Positions 26,338-34,906 of a stretch of DNA of 64,000 nucleotides are shown one piece after another. The number at the start of each line of letters is the position of its first letter. Position 1 is the stretch's first letter. The stretch is from the NCBI GenBank assembly GCA_030425385.1, contig JAUIAH010000032.1, positions 1 through 64,000 of the forward strand, in the 5' to 3' direction. The position numbers and the translations under genes were made by a program. The notes beneath the pieces are model-generated. The model saw only the letters and a program-made list of their open reading frames with translations, did no database searches and was not told the origin of the DNA. This DNA comes from Verrucomicrobiia bacterium (lineage in GTDB: Bacteria > Verrucomicrobiota > Verrucomicrobiia > Verrucomicrobiales > DEV007).

Positions 26338-29300
26338 ATGAAACGACCCCGAATCGCGTTCCTTGCGCTCTTCATCCTGCTGCCCGTCTCCCTCAGGGCT
26401 GAATCGTTCAATCCCGCTGATGCGGAGCCGCTCCTTGAGGATCGAGCCCTGCTCGTGAAACTGGCGGAAGGAACCCGACAGGTGCGTTTGCAGGTGAAGG
26501 ACGCCGAGGGGAATTGGGAGGTCTTCTCCGTCGCCCACTTGGCGGGTGATGAAGGCTTTCTCAAGCTCCGGATCCCGGACGACGTGGCCTTGGAAGACTG
26601 TCGAGCCGAGGTCAACATGAGCGACCCATTTCCCTATAGTGTCTACGAGCAGGAGACCAACCATGAGCAACTGGTGTCGGGCGGAAACCTGATTGGTGGT
26701 CCCGAGGTGGCATTCGACGCTGCGGGTGGCGGCGGCGAGGAGGATGGAGACGCCCCTGATGAGGTGCAAGAATCCGACCTCTGGCAATGGCGTGGCGATA
26801 CCCTCTACTTCTTCAATCAAAGTCGTGGATTGCAGGTCTTTGATGTCAGTGATCCCGAGATGCCTGTGAAACAAGCGTCGCTGAGGATGCCGGCGGTGGG
26901 TGATCAGATGTATGTGCTAGACGATGAGCATGTGCTCTTGCTAGCCAACTACGTCAACTACTCCTACTACGGGTGGTACGAGGATATCTTGCCCGTGAGT
27001 TCCGCTCAGCAAACGGAGGCCATTGTGGTCAAGCATTCCGGCGAGGATTTAGAAGTGGTCACACGCGTGACCATTGAGGGGGATTTCTTGGAAAGTCGCA
27101 TGGTGGGCGAGCGCCTCTATGTCGTCACGCGTCTGCATCAGCCCCGTGAGGATGAGGAAGGCGGCGTTTATTGGCGACAAGGATTGGTCGTGAATAGTGT
27201 CGATCTCAGTGATCCCGCGAACCCGGTGAAGCGCGAGCCTTTGGAACTCATTGACGACAATGGATGGTATTGGAATGCCGTGGTGACCGCTTCGCCTGAT
27301 CACTTGTTAGTCACGACGTCGACCTATGATAGTGAACGTCGTCTGACCTACTCCACTGTGCACGTGATTCCTATCGGCCGAGACCTCACCAGCATGGAAG
27401 TGGCCCATCGCGTCGATCTCAAGGCGCATTTGCCTGACAAGTTCAAATTGCGAGTGAAGGACGACCGGCTGATCACGGTGTCTCAGCGAAACGTCTGGCG
27501 GGAAGAATTGACGACCTATGTCGAGAGTTTTGACTTGAGTGGTGAGAAAGCTCAGAAATTGGATGAACTGATCTTGGCTCCGCAAGAACGGTTGCATGCC
27601 ACTCGCTTCGACGGTGATCGCCTTTACGTGGTGACGTTCTTTGTCGAGCTGCGCAAAGATCCGCTCTTCGTGATCGATATCTCAAATCCTGACAATCTTA
27701 AATCGCTCGGTGAATTGGAGATTCCCGGGTGGTCGACTTACCTCGTGCCAGAGGGCGATCGCTTGCTATCGGTCGGCTTGGAAGAAGGCCGCGTGGCCGT
27801 TTCTCTGTTTGATGTGGGAAATCCAGAAGAGCCTTCTTTGGTCAAGCGCGTGTATCCTAGCGAGGGGCGCTCCTGGAGCGAAGCCAACTGGGACGAGAAA
27901 GCGGTCGGCTATCTGACGGAGCAGGATCTTCTGCTCTTGCCAGTGCAGACACAAGTGAAGACAGAAGACGGCTATCAATACCACATGCTGATGCAATTGA
28001 TCGATGTGACCCACGATGACCTAGCCGTGCGCGGCCACATTGAGCATGAGGTGCAAGGGCGACGTGCGACGGCGTTGGGCGATTATGTGGTGTCCATTTC
28101 TGGCCAAGAATTGCTGGCAGTTGATGCCACAGATCGAGATGCCCCCGTGGTCGTTTCGGAGTTGCCCCTTGCCTGGCAAACGGATCATGTCGTCGAAGTG
28201 GGAGATTACCTTTGGCAAATTGGTGGCGGACAGTCCTGGGAGGATGGCGTGCCCAGTCGAGTACGTGTGACTTCCAAGAGCGATCCTGACACGTTGTTGC
28301 ATTCATTTGATCTTGAGCCGGGAGCCATTGCTGGATGGGTGCGCGACGGTGAGCGCCTCTACCTTGGGCGGTATCGTCAGTGGAACGAATTAACGCGTGT
28401 GGCTGCGGAGGAGCCCAAGGAGCGCCCTGAGGGCGAGGAAGAACCGGCAGATGGTGAGGTGGACTGGGTCGAGCGCTGGGTGAATCATTTCGCCTTTGCA
28501 ACGGATATCCTTGATCTCACGGATCCCATGGATCCCGTCTTGTTAGGCTCTACGGAGCATGAGGTCGAAGGGGACTATTCTGGCTATGGGCTGAATCAAG
28601 TGAAAGGCCAGTTGGCTGGGGAACATCTCATCTGGTATCCTCAGGTGGAGACGAATTCTTGGGGTTGGTACTATCCCATCGATATTGCTTTTGATGTGGT
28701 GGGAGGAGCCGATTTCTGGGGGTGGGATGGTTACGGCTGGCAAGACAAGCTCGCCATTCTTAGTGTCGACGTGAGTGATCCTGCAGCGCCCGCACTCGTC
28801 TCTGAGACCTTGATCGATCCCAAGAATACGGTGGAATTTGGTCCCGTGGTCCCTCATGGAAACAATCTCTTGGTGAGCTATAAGGATGCCTATTGGAATG
28901 ATGATTCGAACTACGAAGTGCGCCACTATGAGATGCATGAGATCTCATTGGACGATCCTAGCAAACCACACGTTTCGGAAGCCGTGCGGCTTCCGGGACT
29001 ATTGCAAGGTGTCCATACCCAACTGGATGGGGGCGTGGTGCTCTTCACGACCGCGGTCAAGCTTCAAGAATCAGAGGTGGACGGCGAAGGCCGCGAGAAA
29101 GTCATTTACTGGTATCCCACGGGGGACGCGATTGTTCAGGCTTCTGTCTATGACGGCGCTCACGCCTATCTCGTGAGCGAGGTGGTTGTGCCGAATGGCC
29201 ATTATCAGTCCACGGTGGTGGTTGGCGATCGGATCTATAAGCCGATTATCGAAGAGAAGAAGCCCGGTGTGGGGGCGTGGCGATGGCAGGTCACTGAGGA

Positions 29301-30093
29301 TGGTGGCGAACTTGCTAGGGATGGCTTTGTTGAACTCACCGCCATGCCGAATGCGATGACCTTGCATGAGGGGCTGCTCTTTGCCGATCACCAGCAGTCC
29401 GTGACGGTGGTCAACGGCGGGGAGTCCATTACAAGCACACTGTCAGGCCCCGTTTACACGCAGCGGTTGCGAGCGATCGACGTGGCCGACAATGGTGAAC
29501 AAGCCTGGTTGGCGGTGGGAGCCTACGGGGTCGAGACACTCGACCTTGGTGACTTGCTTTCTGTGACGCTTCCAGCGCTCAGGCTCGCGGCATTGGCTGA
29601 AGGTTGGCACCTCCTGGAAAAGGAACGGATCAACTATGTCCATGCGGGTGGTGAAGATTTCGTGGGTCCGTTAGGGGGAACGCAGTCGTGGGCCTTCCGT
29701 CGCCTGGATAACCTCCAACGCTATGAAGATTGGGCCCGAGCACATTTCAATCCGACGGGTGACACCCCTTGGACGATGACGGATCCCAACGGAGATGACG
29801 ACGGCGATGGCGTGAGTAATGTCGTGGAATTTGTCTATGGAACCGCTCCCCAAGTTCGGGATTCGGTGAAACGTCCTCGCATCGCGATTGAGGCGAACGC
29901 CGAGGGGCGCCTGACGTTGGCCACCGATGCGGACGCCATGATCGGAGAGAAAGACGTCGAAACCATCATCGAGTTCTCAGAAGACCTTGAAGAATGGCGC
30001 CGCAGCTCAGAAGCTGAGGCCGAGGCCACGCTTGAGAATGCGCCTGCTGGATTCTTCCGCTACCGATTGCAGGTCCTCACGCAACCAGAATGA
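26338..30093 (+). CDS. Large secreted beta-propeller (LVIVD/Beta_propel-like) protein
   Basis: The 1251-residue product has a signal peptide (MKRPRIAFLALFILLPVSLRA). From about residue 140 to 1100 it carries repeated strands of the form V-x-D-V/L-S-D-P-x-x-P-V, for example VFDVSDPEMPVKQ, SVDLSDPANPVKR, VIDISNPDNLKSL, DILDLTDPMDPVLL and SVDVSDPAAPALV. Each is followed by hydrophobic, Gly-rich blades (GDRLLSVG, GDYVVSISG). This matches the secreted beta-propeller families (LVIVD repeats, or the C-terminal beta-propeller domain family). Near the C-terminus DPNGDDDGDGVSNVVEFVYG (about 1160) is the calcium-loop motif common at the end of Verrucomicrobia exported proteins, followed by a small beta domain. 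The function is unknown, probably extracellular. It is followed by a strong terminator. Confidence 0.8.
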   Translation: MKRPRIAFLALFILLPVSLRAESFNPADAEPLLEDRALLVKLAEGTRQVRLQVKDAEGNWEVFSVAHLAGDEGFLKLRIPDDVALEDCRAEVNMSDPFPYSVYEQETNHEQLVSGGNLIGGPEVAFDAAGGGGEEDGDAPDEVQESDLWQWRGDTLYFFNQSRGLQVFDVSDPEMPVKQASLRMPAVGDQMYVLDDEHVLLLANYVNYSYYGWYEDILPVSSAQQTEAIVVKHSGEDLEVVTRVTIEGDFLESRMVGERLYVVTRLHQPREDEEGGVYWRQGLVVNSVDLSDPANPVKREPLELIDDNGWYWNAVVTASPDHLLVTTSTYDSERRLTYSTVHVIPIGRDLTSMEVAHRVDLKAHLPDKFKLRVKDDRLITVSQRNVWREELTTYVESFDLSGEKAQKLDELILAPQERLHATRFDGDRLYVVTFFVELRKDPLFVIDISNPDNLKSLGELEIPGWSTYLVPEGDRLLSVGLEEGRVAVSLFDVGNPEEPSLVKRVYPSEGRSWSEANWDEKAVGYLTEQDLLLLPVQTQVKTEDGYQYHMLMQLIDVTHDDLAVRGHIEHEVQGRRATALGDYVVSISGQELLAVDATDRDAPVVVSELPLAWQTDHVVEVGDYLWQIGGGQSWEDGVPSRVRVTSKSDPDTLLHSFDLEPGAIAGWVRDGERLYLGRYRQWNELTRVAAEEPKERPEGEEEPADGEVDWVERWVNHFAFATDILDLTDPMDPVLLGSTEHEVEGDYSGYGLNQVKGQLAGEHLIWYPQVETNSWGWYYPIDIAFDVVGGADFWGWDGYGWQDKLAILSVDVSDPAAPALVSETLIDPKNTVEFGPVVPHGNNLLVSYKDAYWNDDSNYEVRHYEMHEISLDDPSKPHVSEAVRLPGLLQGVHTQLDGGVVLFTTAVKLQESEVDGEGREKVIYWYPTGDAIVQASVYDGAHAYLVSEVVVPNGHYQSTVVVGDRIYKPIIEEKKPGVGAWRWQVTEDGGELARDGFVELTAMPNAMTLHEGLLFADHQQSVTVVNGGESITSTLSGPVYTQRLRAIDVADNGEQAWLAVGAYGVETLDLGDLLSVTLPALRLAALAEGWHLLEKERINYVHAGGEDFVGPLGGTQSWAFRRLDNLQRYEDWARAHFNPTGDTPWTMTDPNGDDDGDGVSNVVEFVYGTAPQVRDSVKRPRIAIEANAEGRLTLATDADAMIGEKDVETIIEFSEDLEEWRRSSEAEAEATLENAPAGFFRYRLQVLTQPE

Positions 30094-30149
30094 TCAAGGG
30101 ATCATCGCCTGACCACAGACCGCCAACTTCATTGGATTGATTAATAACA

Positions 30150-30179
30150 AAGGCGCAAGCTCTCACGAGCTTGCGCCTT
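30150..30179. terminator. Bidirectional hairpin terminator between the beta-propeller gene and nrdA
   Basis: AAGGCGCAAGCTC (30150-30162) and GAGCTTGCGCCTT (30167-30179) are perfect 13-base arms around a TCAC loop. The + strand flank is AT-rich (TTAATAACA before, CGTCTTGT after), so it can serve both converging transcripts: 57 bp after the beta-propeller stop and 67 bp after the nrdA stop. Confidence 0.82.
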
Positions 30180-30245
30180 CGTCTTGTCTGGATGGAGTTG
30201 CTAGAGAAATGAAAGGATTCCTACGAGCGGGATGATTCTATGATA

Positions 30246-33200
30246 TTATTGGCATGCTTCGCAGGTGCCCCCGTTGATCATGGCGTCAATGCTACAAGCT
30301 TGCTTCTCTTGAGGGGTGAATTCGCGCTTCTCGTCTTTGGGCGCGTTCGCTTCAGCGCCGACGAGGCCGCGGGTTTCTTTCTGCACCTGGACCGTTGCTT
30401 TCTCAATATTTGAGGCACCCAGGGAGCGAAGGTAATAGGTGGTCTTGAGGCCGCAACGCCAGGCTGCGCGATACATGTGAGACATCGTTTTCATATCTGC
30501 TGTGGCGAGGAATAGATTCACAGACTGCGACTGATCGATCCATTTCTGACGCCGTGCCGCTGCTTTAATAAAGAACTCGAATGGAATGCTGAACGCCGTC
30601 GCATATTTCTTCTTCAGATCTTCCGGGATGACATTGATGTCCGCCAATTCACCGTCGAAATACTTCAATTGGTCGATCATCGATTGATCCCAGAGATCAC
30701 GAGTCTTGAGATCGCGTACGAGATGCTGATTGAGCACGATGAAGTCTCCTGAAAGATTGCTCTTCACATACAAATTACGGTAGGCGGGCTCGATGCACGG
30801 GAGGCTACCCATGATATTGGATATGGTCGCGGTGGGGGCAATGGCGAGCACATTGCTATTCCGCATCCCATGTTCCTTGATGTGGGCCCTGAGAGGTTTC
30901 CAATCCATCTTACCACCTCGAGGAACGTCTATTTCCACATCGCGCTCGTTCTCCAACAATTCGAGGGTGTCTTGTGGAAGAAGACCACGGTCCCACTTGG
31001 ATCCTTTGTAGGTGGAGTACGTCCCGCGTTGCTTCGCCAATTTGCTTGAAGCCTCATAGGCGTAGTAAGCGATGGCTTCCATCATCTCGTCATTGAAATC
31101 GACCGCTTCATCTGAGGCGAAGGGAATCCCTTTCATATAAAGGGCGTTTTGAAGACCCATGACGCCGAGGCCGATGGGGCGGTGGCGCATATTGGCATTG
31201 CGTGCGGGTTCCGTGGGATAGAAATTGATATCAATCACGTTATCCAGAGCCTCGACAGCGACACGGATGGTTTCACGCAGCTTCGCATGGTCAATTTGCC
31301 CATCATCGGTGAGGTGAGATTCGATGACAACGGAACCGAGGTTGCAGACGGCTGTCTCGTCCTCCCCTGTATTCAGCGTGATCTCCGTGCAGAGATTGGA
31401 ACTGTGGATGACGCCGACGTGGTCTTGGGGGCTACGAACATTGCAGGCGTCTTTGAAGGTGATCCATGGATGCCCTGTTTCGAAGAGCATCTTGAGCATT
31501 GCTTTCCAAAGTTCGATGGCGGGTACCTCTTTCGCATAGATTTCGCCTCGTTTGCCCATGGCCTCGTATTCGACATAACGTTCTTCGAATGCCTTGCCGT
31601 AAAGCTCGTGGAGGTCTTTGGCCTCGTTGCTTCGGAAAAGAGTCCAATGCTGGCGGGCTTCCATCCGTTTCATGAACAAATCAGGAATCCAATTGGCCGT
31701 GTTCATGTCATGCGTGCGACGGCGATCGTCACCGGTGTTCTTACGCAATTCCAGGAAATCAAAGATGTCGTTGTGCCAGGATTCCAGATAGGCGCAACCG
31801 GATCCACGTCGTTTGCCTCCTTGATTCACGGCCACCAATTGATCATTATGAAGCTTCAAGAAGGGGATCACGCCTTGGCTCTCTCCATTTGTACCTTGAA
31901 TATAGCTCCCAGTGCCGCGAACCGCCGTCCAACTGCCGCCAAGGCCGCCCGCCCATTTCGAGAGATAGGCATTCTCCGCAATGCCACGGGCCATGATGGA
32001 TTCGATACTGTCGCCGACTTGGTAGAGATAGCAGGAAGAAAGCTGCGAATGCAGAGTGCCGGAATTGAAGAGGGTTGGGGTGGAGGAGCAGAATCGGCGG
32101 CTCTTGTATAACCGGTAAAGCGCAACGATACGGTTCTCTGGATTCTCCTTCTCATTCACGAAGAGCCCCATGGAGACCCGCATCCAGAAAAGCTGAGGCG
32201 TTTCTAAACGTGGCTGAGATTTCTGCTTCTTATCGACAATGAGGTAGCGATCATAGAGGGTCTGGATCCCGAGATAGTCGAAGGCCAGATCAGCCACAGG
32301 ATCGATTTCGTGGGCAAGACGATCCAGATCGTATTCGAGCAAGCGCGGATGAATACGATCAATCTCGACCCCACGCCGCAATTTCTCCTTAAAGGCGCGG
32401 GCATGGAACTCACGAAGACGATCAATGCCATGATCGACAATGCTCCACCCAAGCACCTCTTCATAAATGTAGGAGAGGAGGATGCGTCCTGCGAACTTGG
32501 CGAAATCGGCATCCTTCTCGATCAGACTTTTCGCGTTGAGCACCACCGTCTTGCGGAGGTCTTCCGAACGCATCTCCGAATAGAATGAGCGTCTCAGTTC
32601 CTTCTCAATCTGATCTTTGGATAGAGAAAGTGTGAGGCCAATGCAGGCAAACTCGATCCGCTTGCGGAGTTCGCTCCCATCCCAGAGGAAGGTTTCGCCG
32701 TCAGGCCGCTTGATGATAATGAGCGAATCTTGTTGGTCATCCGTTTGTTGAGCGTCTTCGACCGCAACTTGGTCGCGGAACTCACTCCGGTGTGCTCGAT
32801 AGAGAATATAAGCCTCGGCGGCTTTGAAATAGCCGCGCCGCATCAGAATCTCTTGCACGAGGTCTTGCACTTTCTCCATGTGGATGAATTCCTGATGGAT
32901 CTCCTCCACGCGATGAGTGACGTCCTCGGCGATGGACTTTGCAGGTGCTGGATCGAGTTCGATCGAGAGAAAGGCCTTGCTAACAGCCACCTCGATCTTG
33001 GCCGGATTCCATGGGACCACATGGCCGTTGCGGCGAATCAGTTTGGTGCGCGTGTTGCGACTATAACCATTGAGCCCATGAAAGGGAGAACTCTCAGGAC
33101 GCTGCCGTTGGATAAAGCTTTTGGCAATGTCATAGGCATCCTGGCTGACCAGGACTCTTTCGATGGAACGCGAGATCTCTTCGCGAGCGACAGGGGTCTG

Positions 33201-33530
33201 TCCTCCCTCGCCGTCTTGGGCATGCTCTAACAACTCTGCCATGACAGAGTCAACGAGAGAAGCGACCAAGGTGCGATTCTTGGGACTGTAGATATCTTCC
33301 TCGTCCTGGGCGCGTAGGACGTCGGTGAGTGCCTGTCCCAATTCATCCGCGAGGTCTTGTCGATTGAAGACAATCTGGCGACCGTCACATTCCAATTCAA
33401 CTTGGGTAGGACGGTTGATATCATCGGTCTCCATCGCGGCCCAATTGTATCGATAACGGTCATCCGTTTCTGGTACCGTGGCGAGCCGTTTGAGGTGGAG
33501 ATCGCGTTCAACGAATTCTTTATTGATCAT
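30246..33530 (-). CDS. nrdA: Ribonucleoside-diphosphate reductase alpha chain with three ATP cones
   Basis: This class I large subunit has 1094 residues against about 760 in E. coli. The extra length is N-terminal: three consecutive ATP-cone-like segments at about 44-145, 163-250 (KLIRRNGHVVPWNPAKIEVA) and 270-358 (IIKRPDGETFLWDGSELRKR). The catalytic core has SSCYLYQVGDSIESI (active-site Cys), SSNLCTEITLNTG (radical Cys and Glu), AVCNLGS (second active-site Cys), KTTYYLRSLGAS (radical-transfer tyrosine pair) and a C-terminal CEACQ redox tail. The triple-cone layout resembles the Chlamydia enzyme. It is transcribed after nrdB across a 75-bp gap. dATP/ATP control through the cones is expected from the family. 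Confidence 0.96.
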   Translation of the reverse strand: MINKEFVERDLHLKRLATVPETDDRYRYNWAAMETDDINRPTQVELECDGRQIVFNRQDLADELGQALTDVLRAQDEEDIYSPKNRTLVASLVDSVMAELLEHAQDGEGGQTPVAREEISRSIERVLVSQDAYDIAKSFIQRQRPESSPFHGLNGYSRNTRTKLIRRNGHVVPWNPAKIEVAVSKAFLSIELDPAPAKSIAEDVTHRVEEIHQEFIHMEKVQDLVQEILMRRGYFKAAEAYILYRAHRSEFRDQVAVEDAQQTDDQQDSLIIIKRPDGETFLWDGSELRKRIEFACIGLTLSLSKDQIEKELRRSFYSEMRSEDLRKTVVLNAKSLIEKDADFAKFAGRILLSYIYEEVLGWSIVDHGIDRLREFHARAFKEKLRRGVEIDRIHPRLLEYDLDRLAHEIDPVADLAFDYLGIQTLYDRYLIVDKKQKSQPRLETPQLFWMRVSMGLFVNEKENPENRIVALYRLYKSRRFCSSTPTLFNSGTLHSQLSSCYLYQVGDSIESIMARGIAENAYLSKWAGGLGGSWTAVRGTGSYIQGTNGESQGVIPFLKLHNDQLVAVNQGGKRRGSGCAYLESWHNDIFDFLELRKNTGDDRRRTHDMNTANWIPDLFMKRMEARQHWTLFRSNEAKDLHELYGKAFEERYVEYEAMGKRGEIYAKEVPAIELWKAMLKMLFETGHPWITFKDACNVRSPQDHVGVIHSSNLCTEITLNTGEDETAVCNLGSVVIESHLTDDGQIDHAKLRETIRVAVEALDNVIDINFYPTEPARNANMRHRPIGLGVMGLQNALYMKGIPFASDEAVDFNDEMMEAIAYYAYEASSKLAKQRGTYSTYKGSKWDRGLLPQDTLELLENERDVEIDVPRGGKMDWKPLRAHIKEHGMRNSNVLAIAPTATISNIMGSLPCIEPAYRNLYVKSNLSGDFIVLNQHLVRDLKTRDLWDQSMIDQLKYFDGELADINVIPEDLKKKYATAFSIPFEFFIKAAARRQKWIDQSQSVNLFLATADMKTMSHMYRAAWRCGLKTTYYLRSLGASNIEKATVQVQKETRGLVGAEANAPKDEKREFTPQEKQACSIDAMINGGTCEACQ

Positions 33531-33605
33531 GACGATGGAGGGGAATGGAGTACGCAGTGGTGCTGAATGATGGTGAAGAGGGAGTGTGGAATCGTGAGGT
33601 TTGGA

Positions 33606-34688
33606 TTACAGATCGTCGTCGCTCACGGCTTCCAAAGAGGACGCTTTCTGATATTCGGTCACACGTCCTTCGAAGAAATTCTGCTCTTTGCTGATATCCA
33701 TGAGTTCGGCCAGCCAGGGCAGGGGATTATCGACTCCCGCATTGAGGGGCTGTAATCCCACGCCAGTGAGACGGCGGTCTGCAATGTAGTCGATGTATTG
33801 GGTGAATTCCTGGGCACTCAGACCCACAGCATTGGTGGGCAGACAGTCTTGAATGAAGGCCTTCTCAAGGCGCACCGCCTCAGCCATCAATTCGCGCAGT
33901 TCTTCGCGGAACTCATCTGTCCAGATTTCCTGGTTCTCTTCCACCAGATCCATGAAGAGGTTGCGAAGCAACTCGATATGATTGGATTCATCGCGGAGCG
34001 TGTAGCGGAACATTTGCCCGATCCCGGGAAATTTGTTCTGCCGATACAGACTCAGAATCATGCCGAAGAGACCGTAGAACTGCGTCCCCTCCATGCACTG
34101 ACCGAAGACGAAGATGTTCTTCGCTAACAGTCTCTTATTGGCGGGATCGGTCAGGTCAGTGTCGCGACGCAAGCTGTGGGAGACACGCGTCACGAATTCA
34201 TTCTTGCGCAGAATGGTAGGGATTTGCTCGAACATCGCCTCGCATTCGTGAGGATTGATTCCCAGCGAACTGATCATGTAGAGAAGGCTATCCGCATGGA
34301 TATTCTCCTCATGGGCGTGCCGTCCGAGGACCAGCTTCAGCTCGGGGGCCGTCACCATCTCCCGGATCACATGCATGATGTTGTCGCCCACGATACCTTC
34401 GGCGGCAGAGAAGTAGCCGATGCCCATGCGGATGATCCAGCGCTCTTGGTCCGTGAGGTCGTTGGAGCGCCATTGCTCCACGTCCTTCTGCATGGGAATG
34501 TCTTCTGGTTCCCAGTGATTGGCCTTCATGGTTCGGTAGGTTTCGTAGGCCCACTGGTAGCGAAGGGGCAGAAGATTGAAGGCCATGGTCTGCCGCCCAT
34601 TGATGACCCGTTTGGCGGCGAAAGCTTCCTCTGCTTTGGCTTGGTCGAGAACGAACTGTTTGTTACCGATTTGGAAGGTTTTATCCAT
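33606..34688 (-). CDS. nrdB: Ribonucleoside-diphosphate reductase beta chain, tyrosine-less class Ic type
   Basis: The 360-residue R2 ferritin-fold subunit has metal ligands readable as E97 (YFSAAEGIVGDN), E128 and H131 (HAHEENIHADSLL), E200 (CMEGTQFY), and E234 and H237 (RDESNHIEL). The residue four after H131, the radical tyrosine in E. coli (Y122), is L135. The first ligand is Glu rather than Asp. Both traits mark the chlamydial class Ic group, in which a Mn/Fe centre replaces the tyrosyl radical; leucine variants of this group are known. The C-terminal tail keeps a tyrosine (VTEYQKAS) for radical transfer. It starts the nrdBA operon, behind two NrdR-box-like sites. Confidence 0.95.
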   Translation of the reverse strand: MDKTFQIGNKQFVLDQAKAEEAFAAKRVINGRQTMAFNLLPLRYQWAYETYRTMKANHWEPEDIPMQKDVEQWRSNDLTDQERWIIRMGIGYFSAAEGIVGDNIMHVIREMVTAPELKLVLGRHAHEENIHADSLLYMISSLGINPHECEAMFEQIPTILRKNEFVTRVSHSLRRDTDLTDPANKRLLAKNIFVFGQCMEGTQFYGLFGMILSLYRQNKFPGIGQMFRYTLRDESNHIELLRNLFMDLVEENQEIWTDEFREELRELMAEAVRLEKAFIQDCLPTNAVGLSAQEFTQYIDYIADRRLTGVGLQPLNAGVDNPLPWLAELMDISKEQNFFEGRVTEYQKASSLEAVSDDDL

Positions 34689-34750
34689 GTGTACGAGGAG
34701 ATTTGACGAAGTGAAGGAATTAAAGACGGCTGTCAGTCACGCTAGCCCAA

Positions 34751-34807
34751 CCACTAGATATGGGGTGAATTCGGGCAATTTCCGCGAATGAACCCCATAT
34801 ATTGTGT
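34751..34807 (-). promoter_or_regulatory. Pair of NrdR-box-like sites upstream of nrdB
   Basis: ACCCCATATATTGTGT (34792-34807) fits the NrdR box ACACAATATATTGTGT at 14 of 16 positions, and CCACTAGATATGGGGT (34751-34766) is a weaker second copy. The starts are 41 bp apart, close to four helical turns, as expected for cooperative NrdR binding. They lie 63-119 bp before the nrdB ATG. NrdR represses ribonucleotide reductase genes in most bacteria. Confidence 0.7.
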
Positions 34808-34864
34808 TTCTTTGGGAAATGGGAAGTGAAAAGTGATGCCAAATTTCCAGCACTTTGTTAAGAT

Positions 34865-34906
34865 CCCTTAAATACAAGGGTATCCTAAGTTATAGGAATT
34901 TCCTAT
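34865..34906 (-). other. Two short inverted repeats between the NfeD-type gene and nrdB
   Basis: CCCTT-AAATAC-AAGGG (34865-34880) and ATAGGAA-T-TTCCTAT (34892-34906) follow the stop codon of the upstream protease gene. They may act together as a weak terminator separating it from the nrd promoter, but neither is followed by a T-run on the minus strand. Confidence 0.3.

Noticed and set aside
30150-30179. Possible small RNA or repeat element between the beta-propeller gene and nrdA
   Set aside because: The perfect 13-bp stem between converging genes is better explained as a shared terminator.
34792-34807. Possible -10 promoter element in CATATATT
   Set aside because: The symmetry and second copy fit NrdR boxes better; the core promoter may overlap but cannot be assigned.
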